In this document: positions 57,762 to 64,000 of the stretch, in pieces
Layout: each line of letters opens with the position of its first letter
Numbering within the stretch: position 1 is the first letter of the stretch
Origin: Melaminivora suipulveris
GTDB lineage: Bacteria; Pseudomonadota; Gammaproteobacteria; Burkholderiales; Burkholderiaceae_C
DNA: 64,000 nucleotides
Reading direction: 5' to 3'
Assembly (NCBI RefSeq): GCF_003008575.1
Contig: NZ_CP027667.1
Coordinates: 2,504,001-2,568,000 of the forward strand
Notes under the pieces: model-generated
Databases searched by the model: none
What the model was told of the DNA's origin: nothing
The model's input: the letters and a program-made list of their open reading frames with translations, nothing else
Translations under genes and position numbers: made by a program

Positions 57762-57793
57762 AAAAGCCCGGATGCTTGCGCATCCGGGCTTTT
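57762..57793 (+). terminator. Intrinsic terminator, bidirectional
   Basis: AAAAGCCCGGATGC (57762-57775), loop TTGC, GCATCCGGGCTTTT (57780-57793). A 14-bp perfect stem with A and T runs on either side, able to terminate the chemoreceptor transcript and the convergent tRNA. Confidence 0.93.
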
Positions 57794-57800
57794 CAATTTC

Positions 57801-57877
57801 TGGTGGTGGTACCGGGACTTGAACCTGGGACATCAGCATTATGAATGCTGCGCTCTAACCAACTGAGCTATACCACC
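57801..57877 (-). tRNA. tRNA-Met (CAT anticodon), elongator type
   Basis: On the minus strand a 77-base tRNA with 3' CCA encoded. The acceptor stem GGTGGTA pairs with TACCACC, the D arm is TAGCTCAGTTGGTTAGAGC, the anticodon stem-loop is CAGCA-TTCATAA-TGCTG with anticodon CAT, and the T arm contains GGTTCAAGTCC. It lacks the C1-A72 mismatch and three G-C pairs of an initiator. A CAT tRNA could also be tRNA-Ile2 modified with lysidine; the acceptor sequence favours elongator Met but does not prove it. Confidence 0.95.
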
Positions 57878-57920
57878 GAAGCCGCAAATTATAGAACAAA
57901 AATTTGCGGCGAAAGCGCGG

Positions 57921-58700
57921 TCATTGGTGCGTGAAGTTGGCCTGGCGCTTGTTCACGAAGGCGTCCATGCCCTCTTTTTGGTCCTGCGTGGCGAACAGCG
58001 CGTGGAACAGGCGGCGCTCGAACATCAGGCCGTCGGAGAGCGTGCCCTCGAAGGCGCGGTTCACGGTTTCCTTGGCGGCCATCACCGCGACCTGCGAGAA
58101 GCCGCAGATGACGATGGCGGCGGCGAAGGCTTCTTCCATCAATTTATCCAGCGGCACCACGCGGCTGACCAGGCCGGCGCGTTCCGCCTCGGTGGCGTCC
58201 ATCATGCGCGCGGTGAGCGCCATGTCCATGGCCTTGGACTTGCCCACGGCGCGCGGCAGGCGCTGCGTGCCGCCGGCGCCGGGGATCACGCCCAGCTTGA
58301 TCTCGGGTTGGCCGAATTTCGCGTTGTCGGCGGCGATGATGAAGTCGCACATCATGGCCAGCTCGCAGCCGCCGCCCAGGGCGTAGCCGCTCACGGCGGC
58401 GATCACGGGCTTCCTGATGGCGCGGATCTGCTCCCAGTTGCGCGTGATGTAGTCGCCCTTGTAGGCGTCGGCGAAGCTGTACCTGGCCATGGCGCCGATA
58501 TCGGCGCCGGCGGCAAAAGCCTTCTCGCTGCCCGTCACGATGGTGCAGCCGATCTTCTCGTCGGCGTCGAAGGCCTTGAGCGCCGCGCCCAGCTCGTCCA
58601 TGAGCTGGTCGTTCAGCGCATTGAGCTGCTTGGGACGGTTGAGCGTGATGACACCGACCTTGTCGGCTTCGGTGCGGACTTCGATGCATTCGTAGGCCAC
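57921..58700 (-). CDS. Enoyl-CoA hydratase
   Basis: A 259-residue crotonase-fold enzyme that hydrates trans-2-enoyl-CoA in beta-oxidation. The oxyanion-hole segments are [17 protein letters not shown] and [20 protein letters not shown], and the catalytic Glu residues fall in [10 protein letters not shown] and [24 protein letters not shown]. It starts with GTG at 58700, with GGAG upstream. It stands alone, with no thiolase or dehydrogenase nearby, so the pathway (fatty acid, phenylacetate or amino acid) is not set. Confidence 0.93.
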   Translation of the reverse strand: MAYECIEVRTEADKVGVITLNRPKQLNALNDQLMDELGAALKAFDADEKIGCTIVTGSEKAFAAGADIGAMARYSFADAYKGDYITRNWEQIRAIRKPVIAAVSGYALGGGCELAMMCDFIIAADNAKFGQPEIKLGVIPGAGGTQRLPRAVGKSKAMDMALTARMMDATEAERAGLVSRVVPLDKLMEEAFAAAIVICGFSQVAVMAAKETVNRAFEGTLSDGLMFERRLFHALFATQDQKEGMDAFVNKRQANFTHQ

Positions 58701-58784
58701 GGGGATCTCCAGTGCTGGTGGTTGTGCAAGAAAGCGAGGAAAGCAACGGCCGACTATAGCGGCGGCCCGCCGGCGCGGCGCGGC

Positions 58785-60554
58785 TCAGGCCGTGCCCAGC
58801 CAGCGCTGGGCGGCGCCGGCATTGGCCACGTCCAGGCGCACCGTGTCGTGGCCGGGGCCGGCCGGCGGCAGCGCCAAAGGCACGCGCAGCAGCCGCCGGT
58901 CGCGCGCCAGCAGCGCATGGCAGGGCGCGCCCGGCTCGGCGTAGAGCAGCACGTCGTCGAGCTGCTGCACGCGCCAGGCCTCGCCCGGCGTTTCGATGGC
59001 CAGCCATTCGTCGCCGGCCATGAAGCCGGCGCTCTCGGCCGCGCCGCCGCGCAGCACGGTCTTGATGTGCACGCCGCCGCCTCCCTCGTTCACGCGCAGG
59101 CCCAGACGCTGCGCCAGCGCCGGCGGCTGGCGCGTGAGCGTGATGCCGTGCGCCGCCAGCAGCTCGGCCAGGGGCAGCTCGTGCGTGCCGTGCGCCCAGG
59201 CGTCAATCTCGGCGGCCCAGCCGCGGCCGGTCAGCTCGTGCAGCACCTCCAGCAGATCGCTCTCGCCCATGGGGCCGCCGCCAGTGCGCTGCCACAGCGC
59301 GCGCATGACGTCGTCCAGCGTGGCGCGGCCGTGCCGGCGCAGCGCCAGGTCCAGGCACAGGCCTACCAGCGCGCCCTTGGTGTAGTAGCTCACCGTGGCG
59401 TTGGGTGTGTTCTCGTCCTGTCGGTAGTACTTGACCCAGGCATCGAAGCTGGCCTCGGCCACGCTCTGCACGTGCCGGCCGGGCGTTTGCAGCACCTGGT
59501 TGATGGTCTTGGTGATCAGGCGCAGGTAGGCGGCGTGGTCGATCAGGCCGGCGCGGCGCAGCAGCAGATCGTCGTAGTAGCTGGTCAAGCCCTCGAAGAA
59601 CCACAAGAGCGGCGTGTAGTTCTCGCGCGCGTAGTCGTAGCGCGCAAAGGCGCGCGGGCGCAGGCGCTTGACGTTCCAGGCGTGGAAGTACTCGTGGCTG
59701 AACAGGCCCAGCAGCGTCTGGTAGCCCTCGCCGGCGGCGTCCTCGCCCAGGCGCGGCAGGTCGCGCCGGCCGCAGATCAGCGCGGTGGAGTTGCGGTGCT
59801 CCAGCCCGCCGTAGCCGTCGTTGACCACGTTCAGCAGGAACACGTAGTTGTCGAAGGGCGGGCGCCCACCTTCGTGCCACAGGCGAATGGTCTCCTCGCA
59901 GATGCGCCGCACGTCGCGCACCAGGCGGTGGCCGTCGAAGCTGGGCGCGGCGCCGGCCACGACCAGGCGGTGCGGCACGTTGCAGGCCGTGAAGCGGATG
60001 CTCCAGAACGGCCCCATCTCGACCGGGCAGTCCACCAGCTCGTCGTAATCGCGCGCGCGGTAGCTGCCAAAACCCGAGCGCGCCACGCGGTGCGGCGGCA
60101 GCCCGGTGGCCAGCGACCAGCCGCCGAGCTCGTGCGGGCGCTCGATCTCCAGGTCGTGCGCTTCGTCCTCCAGGCCGTGCACGCGCAGGCACACGCTGGT
60201 GCCGTTGAAGAAGCCCCGGCAGGCGTCCAGCCAGGCGGTGCGCACCGAGGTGTCGTAGGCCGCCACTTCGTAGCGCACCGTGAGCGGCCGGCCGGCCGCG
60301 CAATCGGCGCGCCAGCTGCATTTGTCCAGCTGCTCCAGGGGGACCGGCCGGCCGTCCTGGCTGGCGCCCAGCATGTTCAGGTTCCTGGAGAACTCGCGCA
60401 CCAGGTAGCTGCCGGGGATCCAGACGGGCAGCGACAGCTCCTGCCCCGCGGCGGGTGCGTGGACGGTGAGCAGCACGCGGTACAGATGTTCGTGCCGTGC
60501 GGAAGGGTCGATGCGGTAGTGCACCGCTGCCGAGGTGGGGCGCAGGGTGGTCAT
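58785..60554 (-). CDS. M61 family peptidase with PDZ domain
   Basis: A 589-residue metallopeptidase related to glycyl aminopeptidase. The N-terminal beta-rich domain (VHYRIDPSARHEHLYRVLLTVHA, LPVWIPGSYLVREFSRNL) is followed by GGLEHRNSTALI, the zinc motif LFSHEYFHAWNVKRLRP (HExxH with downstream residues) and a helical region. A C-terminal PDZ domain includes RLGLRVNEGGGGVHIKTVLRGGAAESAGFMAGDEWLAI. No signal peptide is evident, so it is probably cytoplasmic. ATG at 60554 is chosen; 60578 would add eight residues. Confidence 0.92.
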   Translation of the reverse strand: MTTLRPTSAAVHYRIDPSARHEHLYRVLLTVHAPAAGQELSLPVWIPGSYLVREFSRNLNMLGASQDGRPVPLEQLDKCSWRADCAAGRPLTVRYEVAAYDTSVRTAWLDACRGFFNGTSVCLRVHGLEDEAHDLEIERPHELGGWSLATGLPPHRVARSGFGSYRARDYDELVDCPVEMGPFWSIRFTACNVPHRLVVAGAAPSFDGHRLVRDVRRICEETIRLWHEGGRPPFDNYVFLLNVVNDGYGGLEHRNSTALICGRRDLPRLGEDAAGEGYQTLLGLFSHEYFHAWNVKRLRPRAFARYDYARENYTPLLWFFEGLTSYYDDLLLRRAGLIDHAAYLRLITKTINQVLQTPGRHVQSVAEASFDAWVKYYRQDENTPNATVSYYTKGALVGLCLDLALRRHGRATLDDVMRALWQRTGGGPMGESDLLEVLHELTGRGWAAEIDAWAHGTHELPLAELLAAHGITLTRQPPALAQRLGLRVNEGGGGVHIKTVLRGGAAESAGFMAGDEWLAIETPGEAWRVQQLDDVLLYAEPGAPCHALLARDRRLLRVPLALPPAGPGHDTVRLDVANAGAAQRWLGTA

Positions 60555-60578
60555 GGCAGGCGCCGGCGCTGCCGGCAT

Positions 60579-60636
60579 ATCAAAAACAATAGCTACTCAC
60601 GCATGATTCATGCCGGCTGAGGCGCTATTTGACTGA
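60579..60636 (+). repeat. Dispersed ATAGCT repeat, copy
   Basis: Reads ATCAAAAACAATAGCTACTC, ACGCATGATTCATGCCGGCT, GAGGCGCTATTTGACTG. It separates the M61 peptidase from dsbC. Confidence 0.72.
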
Positions 60637-60674
60637 AAAAGACGGCGCGGCAGGTCGCGCGCCGCCCCATGGCC

Positions 60675-61394
60675 TCACTTGGCCGAGGCGGCTTCGGCCA
60701 GGCGCTTGTCGACTTCCTGCGCGCCGACGGCGCCGGGAACGCGCACGCCGTCGGCGAAGATCAGCGTCGGCGTGCCGGTGATCTTGTACTTGCGGCCGAA
60801 GGCCAGGTTGCGCTGCAGCGCGGCGGTGTCGCAGCTGGCGGCGGCGGGCGTCTTGTCGCGCAGCATCCAGTCGGCCCAGGCGCCGCCCTGGTCCTTGGCG
60901 CACCAGATGTTGCGCGACTTCTCGGCCGAGTCGGGGCTCAGGATCGGGTACAGGAACAGGTACACCGTCACGTTGTCCACGTTCTGCATGTCTTTCTCGA
61001 AGCGCTTGCAGTAGCCGCAGTTGGGGTCCTCGAAGACGGCCAGCTTGCGCTCGCCCTTGCCGTGCACGATGGTGATGGCGTCCGAGAGCGGCAGCGTCTT
61101 GAAGTCCACCGCGGTGAGCTTGTTGATGCGGTCCTCGGTCAGGTTGCGCCGCGCGCGCGTGTCGATCAGCTCGCCCTGGATCAGGTAGTTGCCGCCAGCG
61201 TCGGTATAGAACACATCGGTGCCCACGCGCACCTCGTACAGGCCTTTCATGGGCGTTTGCCGCACCTCGTCGATCTGCGACAGCTGCGGGATGCGCTCGG
61301 CCAGGGTTTTGCGGATGGCGGCGTCCTGCGCGAACGCGGTGGCGCCGGTGAGCAAGAGGGCCGCCGCGGCGAGCAAGGTACGGGTCGGGTTCAT
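60675..61394 (-). CDS. dsbC: Thiol:disulfide interchange protein DsbC
   Basis: A 239-residue periplasmic disulfide isomerase. A signal peptide (MNPTRTLLAAAALLLTGATAFAQ) precedes the N-terminal dimerisation domain (PMKGLYEVRVGTDVFYTDAGGNYLIQGELID). The thioredoxin domain has the active site VFEDPNCGYCKRFEKDM (CGYC), a second cysteine pair (IWCAKDQ and AASCDTAA), and the cis-Pro loop ITGTPTLIFADG. The ATG at 61394 gives a clean signal peptide; a GTG at 61415 is possible. Its membrane reductant DsbD is not in the window. Confidence 0.96.
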   Translation of the reverse strand: MNPTRTLLAAAALLLTGATAFAQDAAIRKTLAERIPQLSQIDEVRQTPMKGLYEVRVGTDVFYTDAGGNYLIQGELIDTRARRNLTEDRINKLTAVDFKTLPLSDAITIVHGKGERKLAVFEDPNCGYCKRFEKDMQNVDNVTVYLFLYPILSPDSAEKSRNIWCAKDQGGAWADWMLRDKTPAAASCDTAALQRNLAFGRKYKITGTPTLIFADGVRVPGAVGAQEVDKRLAEAASAK

Positions 61395-61460
61395 GGGTTC
61401 GAGGGGGTTGTTCACGGGAGACGAAAGGCCGGCCCAGCGCCAGCCCGGAAAAGAAAAAAA

Positions 61461-62594
61461 TCAGCGGGCGAGCTGGCCCATGGCGCGCCGCGCCACCCAG
61501 TGCTTGAGCGGGCCGCTGTGCGCAAAGCCGTTCATGCCCCAGTTGCGCAGCGCGGCGATGGTGGCTTCGCGGCGCGCGAACAGCTGCTGCAACCCATCCA
61601 TCACCAAACCCGCCGGCAGCAGCGCCGCCTTGGCCTGCCGCTCGTAACGGCGCAGCGGACGCAGGTCGTGCAGCGGGCGCCAGCTCTCGCGTTCGCGCAG
61701 CGCCTGCGCCAGAGCCTGCGCATCGGCCAGGCCCAGGTTCAGGCCCTGGCCGGCCAGCGGATGCACGTTGTGCGCGGCGTCGCCGGCCAGCACCCAGGCG
61801 GCCGCCGACGGCCCTGGCATGCGCCCGCACCAGCGACGCGCGCGCGCCTGCTGCAGCGGCCAGGAGGCGCGCGGCGCGCTCATGCGCAACGCCCCCAGCG
61901 CACCCCGGCTGGCCTGCGCCAGCGCCTGGGTGAAGGAATCGTCCTCGGCGGCAAGCCACTGCGCAGCCTGGTCATCAGGGACAGACCAGACCACGGCCAC
62001 CGAGTTCCCCGCCGGTCCGCCCAGGGGCAGGAAGGCCAGGACGGAGCCGTCCGGCGCAAACCACTGCCGCGCCACCTGGCCGTGCGGCAGTTCGCATTCG
62101 AGCCGCGTGGCGATCGCCGTCTGGCCGTAGGGCGTCACGTCGAACTCCACGCCCAGCAGCGCGCGTGTGCGGCTGGCGCGACCCTCGCAGACCACCGTCA
62201 GCGGCGCCGCCACGGGCGCGTCGAGCACCTCGACCTGCGGCTGAAAGCGCACCGCGTCTATCAGCCGCGCCTCCAGCGCCGGCACGTCGACGATCCAGGC
62301 CAGCGCGTCGGCGCCCTGGGTGAGCGCGTCGAACTGCACGGCGCCGTCCTGGTCGGCGGCCACCTCCATGCGCAGCACCGGCGTGGCGTGCCGGGCGTCC
62401 GGCCAGGCGCGCAGCGAGTGCAGCAGGGCGTGCGAGGCGGCATTCAGCGCGTAGGCGCGCACGTCGGGCGCATCGGCGGGCGTCGGAGCGGGCGCCACCA
62501 GCGCCACGCGCAGCCGCTCGCGCGCCAGAAGAAGGGCCAGCGTGCGGCCCACCACGCCCGCGCCGCGGATGCAGATGTCGAAGGTTTGCGCCAT
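61461..62594 (-). CDS. UbiH/UbiF/COQ6-family FAD monooxygenase
   Basis: A 377-residue flavoprotein hydroxylase of ubiquinone synthesis type. It has the FAD dinucleotide loop FDICIRGAGVVGRTLALLLARE, where the usual first Gly-x-Gly is slightly altered (GAGVVG), and the second FAD motif WVLAGDAAHNVHPLAGQGLNLGLADAQAL. It is a little shorter than the usual 390-410. Which ring position it hydroxylates cannot be read; betaproteobacteria often have fewer, broader Ubi hydroxylases. It precedes dsbC on the same strand with a 66-base gap. Confidence 0.87.
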   Translation of the reverse strand: MAQTFDICIRGAGVVGRTLALLLARERLRVALVAPAPTPADAPDVRAYALNAASHALLHSLRAWPDARHATPVLRMEVAADQDGAVQFDALTQGADALAWIVDVPALEARLIDAVRFQPQVEVLDAPVAAPLTVVCEGRASRTRALLGVEFDVTPYGQTAIATRLECELPHGQVARQWFAPDGSVLAFLPLGGPAGNSVAVVWSVPDDQAAQWLAAEDDSFTQALAQASRGALGALRMSAPRASWPLQQARARRWCGRMPGPSAAAWVLAGDAAHNVHPLAGQGLNLGLADAQALAQALRERESWRPLHDLRPLRRYERQAKAALLPAGLVMDGLQQLFARREATIAALRNWGMNGFAHSGPLKHWVARRAMGQLAR

Positions 62595-62686
62595 GCGGGC
62601 GATTGTAGGAGGCGGCCATGAGGGGCTTTGGAGGCGCCATCCTAGAATCGCGGGTTTCCCCAGACACCCAGAAAGCCTTAAGCGCC

Positions 62687-63781
62687 ATGAGCCTGAAATG
62701 CGGCATCGTGGGCCTGCCCAACGTCGGCAAGTCCACCCTGTTCAACGCCCTGACCAAGGCCGGCATCGCCGCCGAGAACTACCCGTTTTGCACCATCGAG
62801 CCCAACACCGGCGTGGTCGAGGTGCCCGACCCGCGCCTCGCCCAGCTGGCCGAGATCGTCAACCCTGAGCGCGTGGTGCCAGCCATCGTCGAGTTCGTCG
62901 ACATCGCCGGCCTGGTGGCCGGCGCCAGCCAGGGCGAGGGCCTGGGCAACCAGTTCCTGGCGCACATCCGCGAGACCGACGCCATCGTCAACGTGGTGCG
63001 CTGTTTCGAGGACGACAACGTGATCCACGTGGCCAACCGGATCGACCCGATCGCCGACATCGAGGTCATCCTGACCGAGCTGTGCCTGGCGGATCTCGCC
63101 ACGGTCGAGAAGGCCCTGCAGCGCCATACCAAGGCGGCCAGGAGCGGCAACGACAAGGAAGCGGCCAAGCTGGTCGCGCTGCTCACGCCCATCCAGGCGG
63201 CGCTCAACGAAGGCCGGCCGGCGCGCACGGTGGAGGTCTCGAAGGAAGACGCGCCGCTGCTCAAGCAGTTTTGCCTGATCACCGCCAAGCCGGCGATGTT
63301 CGTGGGCAACGTGGCCGAGGACGGCTTCGAGGACAACCCGCTGCTGGACAAGCTCAAAGCCTACGCCGCCGCGCAAGGAGCGCCCGTGGTGGCCATCTGC
63401 GCCAAGATCGAGGCCGAGATGTCGGAGATGGAGGACGAGGACCGCGCCATGTTCCTGTCCGAGATGGGCCTTCAGGAACCCGGCCTGAACCGCCTGATCC
63501 GCGCCGGCTACAACCTGCTGGGCCTGCAGACCTACTTCACCGCCGGCGTCAAGGAAGTGCGCGCCTGGACCATCCACAAGGGCGACACCGCGCCGCAGGC
63601 CGCAGGCGTCATCCACGGCGACTTCGAGCGCGGGTTCATCCGCGCGCAGACCATCGCCTTTGACGACTTCCTGCAATACAAGGGAGAGCAGGGCGCCAAG
63701 GACGCCGGGAAGATGCGCGCCGAGGGTAAGGAATACGTGGTCAAGGATGGGGACGTGATGAACTTTTTGTTCAACGTCTGA
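62687..63781 (+). CDS. ychF: Redox-regulated ATPase/GTPase YchF
   Basis: A 364-residue Obg-family P-loop protein. Motifs are [64 protein letters not shown], and a coiled coil around residues 140-200. The C-terminal TGS domain has [44 protein letters not shown]. YchF binds ribosomes and prefers ATP. The start at 62687 is where homology begins. A terminator follows at 63841. Confidence 0.97.
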   Translation: MSLKCGIVGLPNVGKSTLFNALTKAGIAAENYPFCTIEPNTGVVEVPDPRLAQLAEIVNPERVVPAIVEFVDIAGLVAGASQGEGLGNQFLAHIRETDAIVNVVRCFEDDNVIHVANRIDPIADIEVILTELCLADLATVEKALQRHTKAARSGNDKEAAKLVALLTPIQAALNEGRPARTVEVSKEDAPLLKQFCLITAKPAMFVGNVAEDGFEDNPLLDKLKAYAAAQGAPVVAICAKIEAEMSEMEDEDRAMFLSEMGLQEPGLNRLIRAGYNLLGLQTYFTAGVKEVRAWTIHKGDTAPQAAGVIHGDFERGFIRAQTIAFDDFLQYKGEQGAKDAGKMRAEGKEYVVKDGDVMNFLFNV

Positions 63782-63840
63782 TGAGCAGACCATCTTTCCT
63801 GAAACACCAGGAAAGACTCTGAGATCAGAAAAACATCAAT

Positions 63841-63864
63841 AAAGCCGCGTACTTACGCGGCTTT
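63841..63864 (+). terminator. Terminator of ychF
   Basis: AAAGCCGCGT (63841-63850), loop ACTT, ACGCGGCTTT (63855-63864). A 10-bp stem, weakly T-rich afterwards. A second hairpin TTTCTGG-ACGTTG-CCAGAAA follows at 63869-63888. Confidence 0.8.
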
Positions 63865-64000
63865 GTCGTTTCTGGACGTTGCCAGAAATTGCGCGAGCAG
63901 CCACTCTCAAGTTGAGTACAAAGGTGAGTACGCGTCTTTACGTGGCGCGCGAAAAGTGAGTACAGTGAGTGCATCGTCTTCATCGAGCACCCGCCATGCT
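63865..64000. other. Right edge: non-coding sequence with repeated GAGTAC units
   Basis: No gene begins in view. Three GAGTAC units occur in TTGAGTAC (63912-63919), GTGAGTAC (63924-63931) and GTGAGTAC (63956-63963), followed by a variant GTGAGTGC at 63965. The sequence is less GC-rich than the rest of the window. It could be the upstream region of a gene outside the window or the edge of an inserted element. Confidence 0.4.

Overview
The window is a contiguous piece of the chromosome of a high-GC betaproteobacterium. Gene order and family types point to Burkholderiales, most likely Comamonadaceae (Acidovorax, Alicycliphilus, Melaminivora or Comamonas relatives). That assignment rests on the division and cell-wall (dcw) cluster running murD-ftsW-murG-murC-ddl-ftsQ-ftsA-ftsZ-lpxC, the ampD-pilR-pilS-ypjD-ffh block, NrdAB preceded by two NrdR boxes, and a family of short intergenic repeats. 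Nearly all of it is core genome. No phage, transposase, CRISPR array or defence island is visible, although the last 130 bases look unlike the rest.

Layout. 1-9,540 holds the end of the dcw cluster (peptidoglycan precursors and divisome), tightly coupled by ATGA overlaps and closed by a terminator after ftsZ. 9,567-16,570 holds two chemoreceptors flanking lpxC, a 58-residue membrane protein and a TPP-riboswitch-controlled thiC. 16,600-24,000 is mostly minus strand: DAHP synthase with an aromatic leader-peptide attenuator, tldD, rodA, and an O-antigen ligase/PglL-type membrane protein; the esterase yqiA lies on the plus strand. 24,070-29,250 is plus strand: an RNase II-type exonuclease, a TonB-like protein, aroE, mtgA and ruvC. 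29,300-38,370 holds a hydrolase and mpl (minus), then a TlpA-like thioredoxin, accB-accC, prmA, a zinc-ribbon membrane protein and a PfkB kinase (plus). 38,530-43,850 holds a histone H1-like protein and nrdB/nrdA. 43,970-45,520 is the most accessory-looking part: a type III secretion style chaperone interrupted by an in-frame TGA, next to a hydrophobic partner. 45,590-57,880 holds ampD, pilR/pilS, ypjD, ffh, a Uma2 protein, a PLP enzyme, miaB, a third chemoreceptor and tRNA-Met. 57,920-63,780 holds an enoyl-CoA hydratase, an M61 peptidase, dsbC, a UbiH-like oxygenase and ychF.

How it fits together. Peptidoglycan dominates: synthesis (murD, murG, murC, ddl, ftsW, rodA, mtgA), recycling (mpl, ampD) and the divisome (ftsQ, ftsA, ftsZ). 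Envelope functions (lpxC, O-antigen ligase-like, DsbC, TonB-like) and sensing (three chemoreceptors, PilSR) surround it.

The most interesting structure is regulatory or small-scale. (1) The aroG leader encodes a 19-residue peptide with the run YFYFFWF, followed by a terminator. (2) Two mini-ORFs of about 27 codons, each made by a roughly 80-base duplication, sit at the ftsW/murG and murG/murC junctions. (3) The secretion chaperone gene is split by an in-frame TGA. (4) A dispersed ATAGCT-containing repeat lies at the 3' ends of many genes and in two cases seems to supply the terminal codons.
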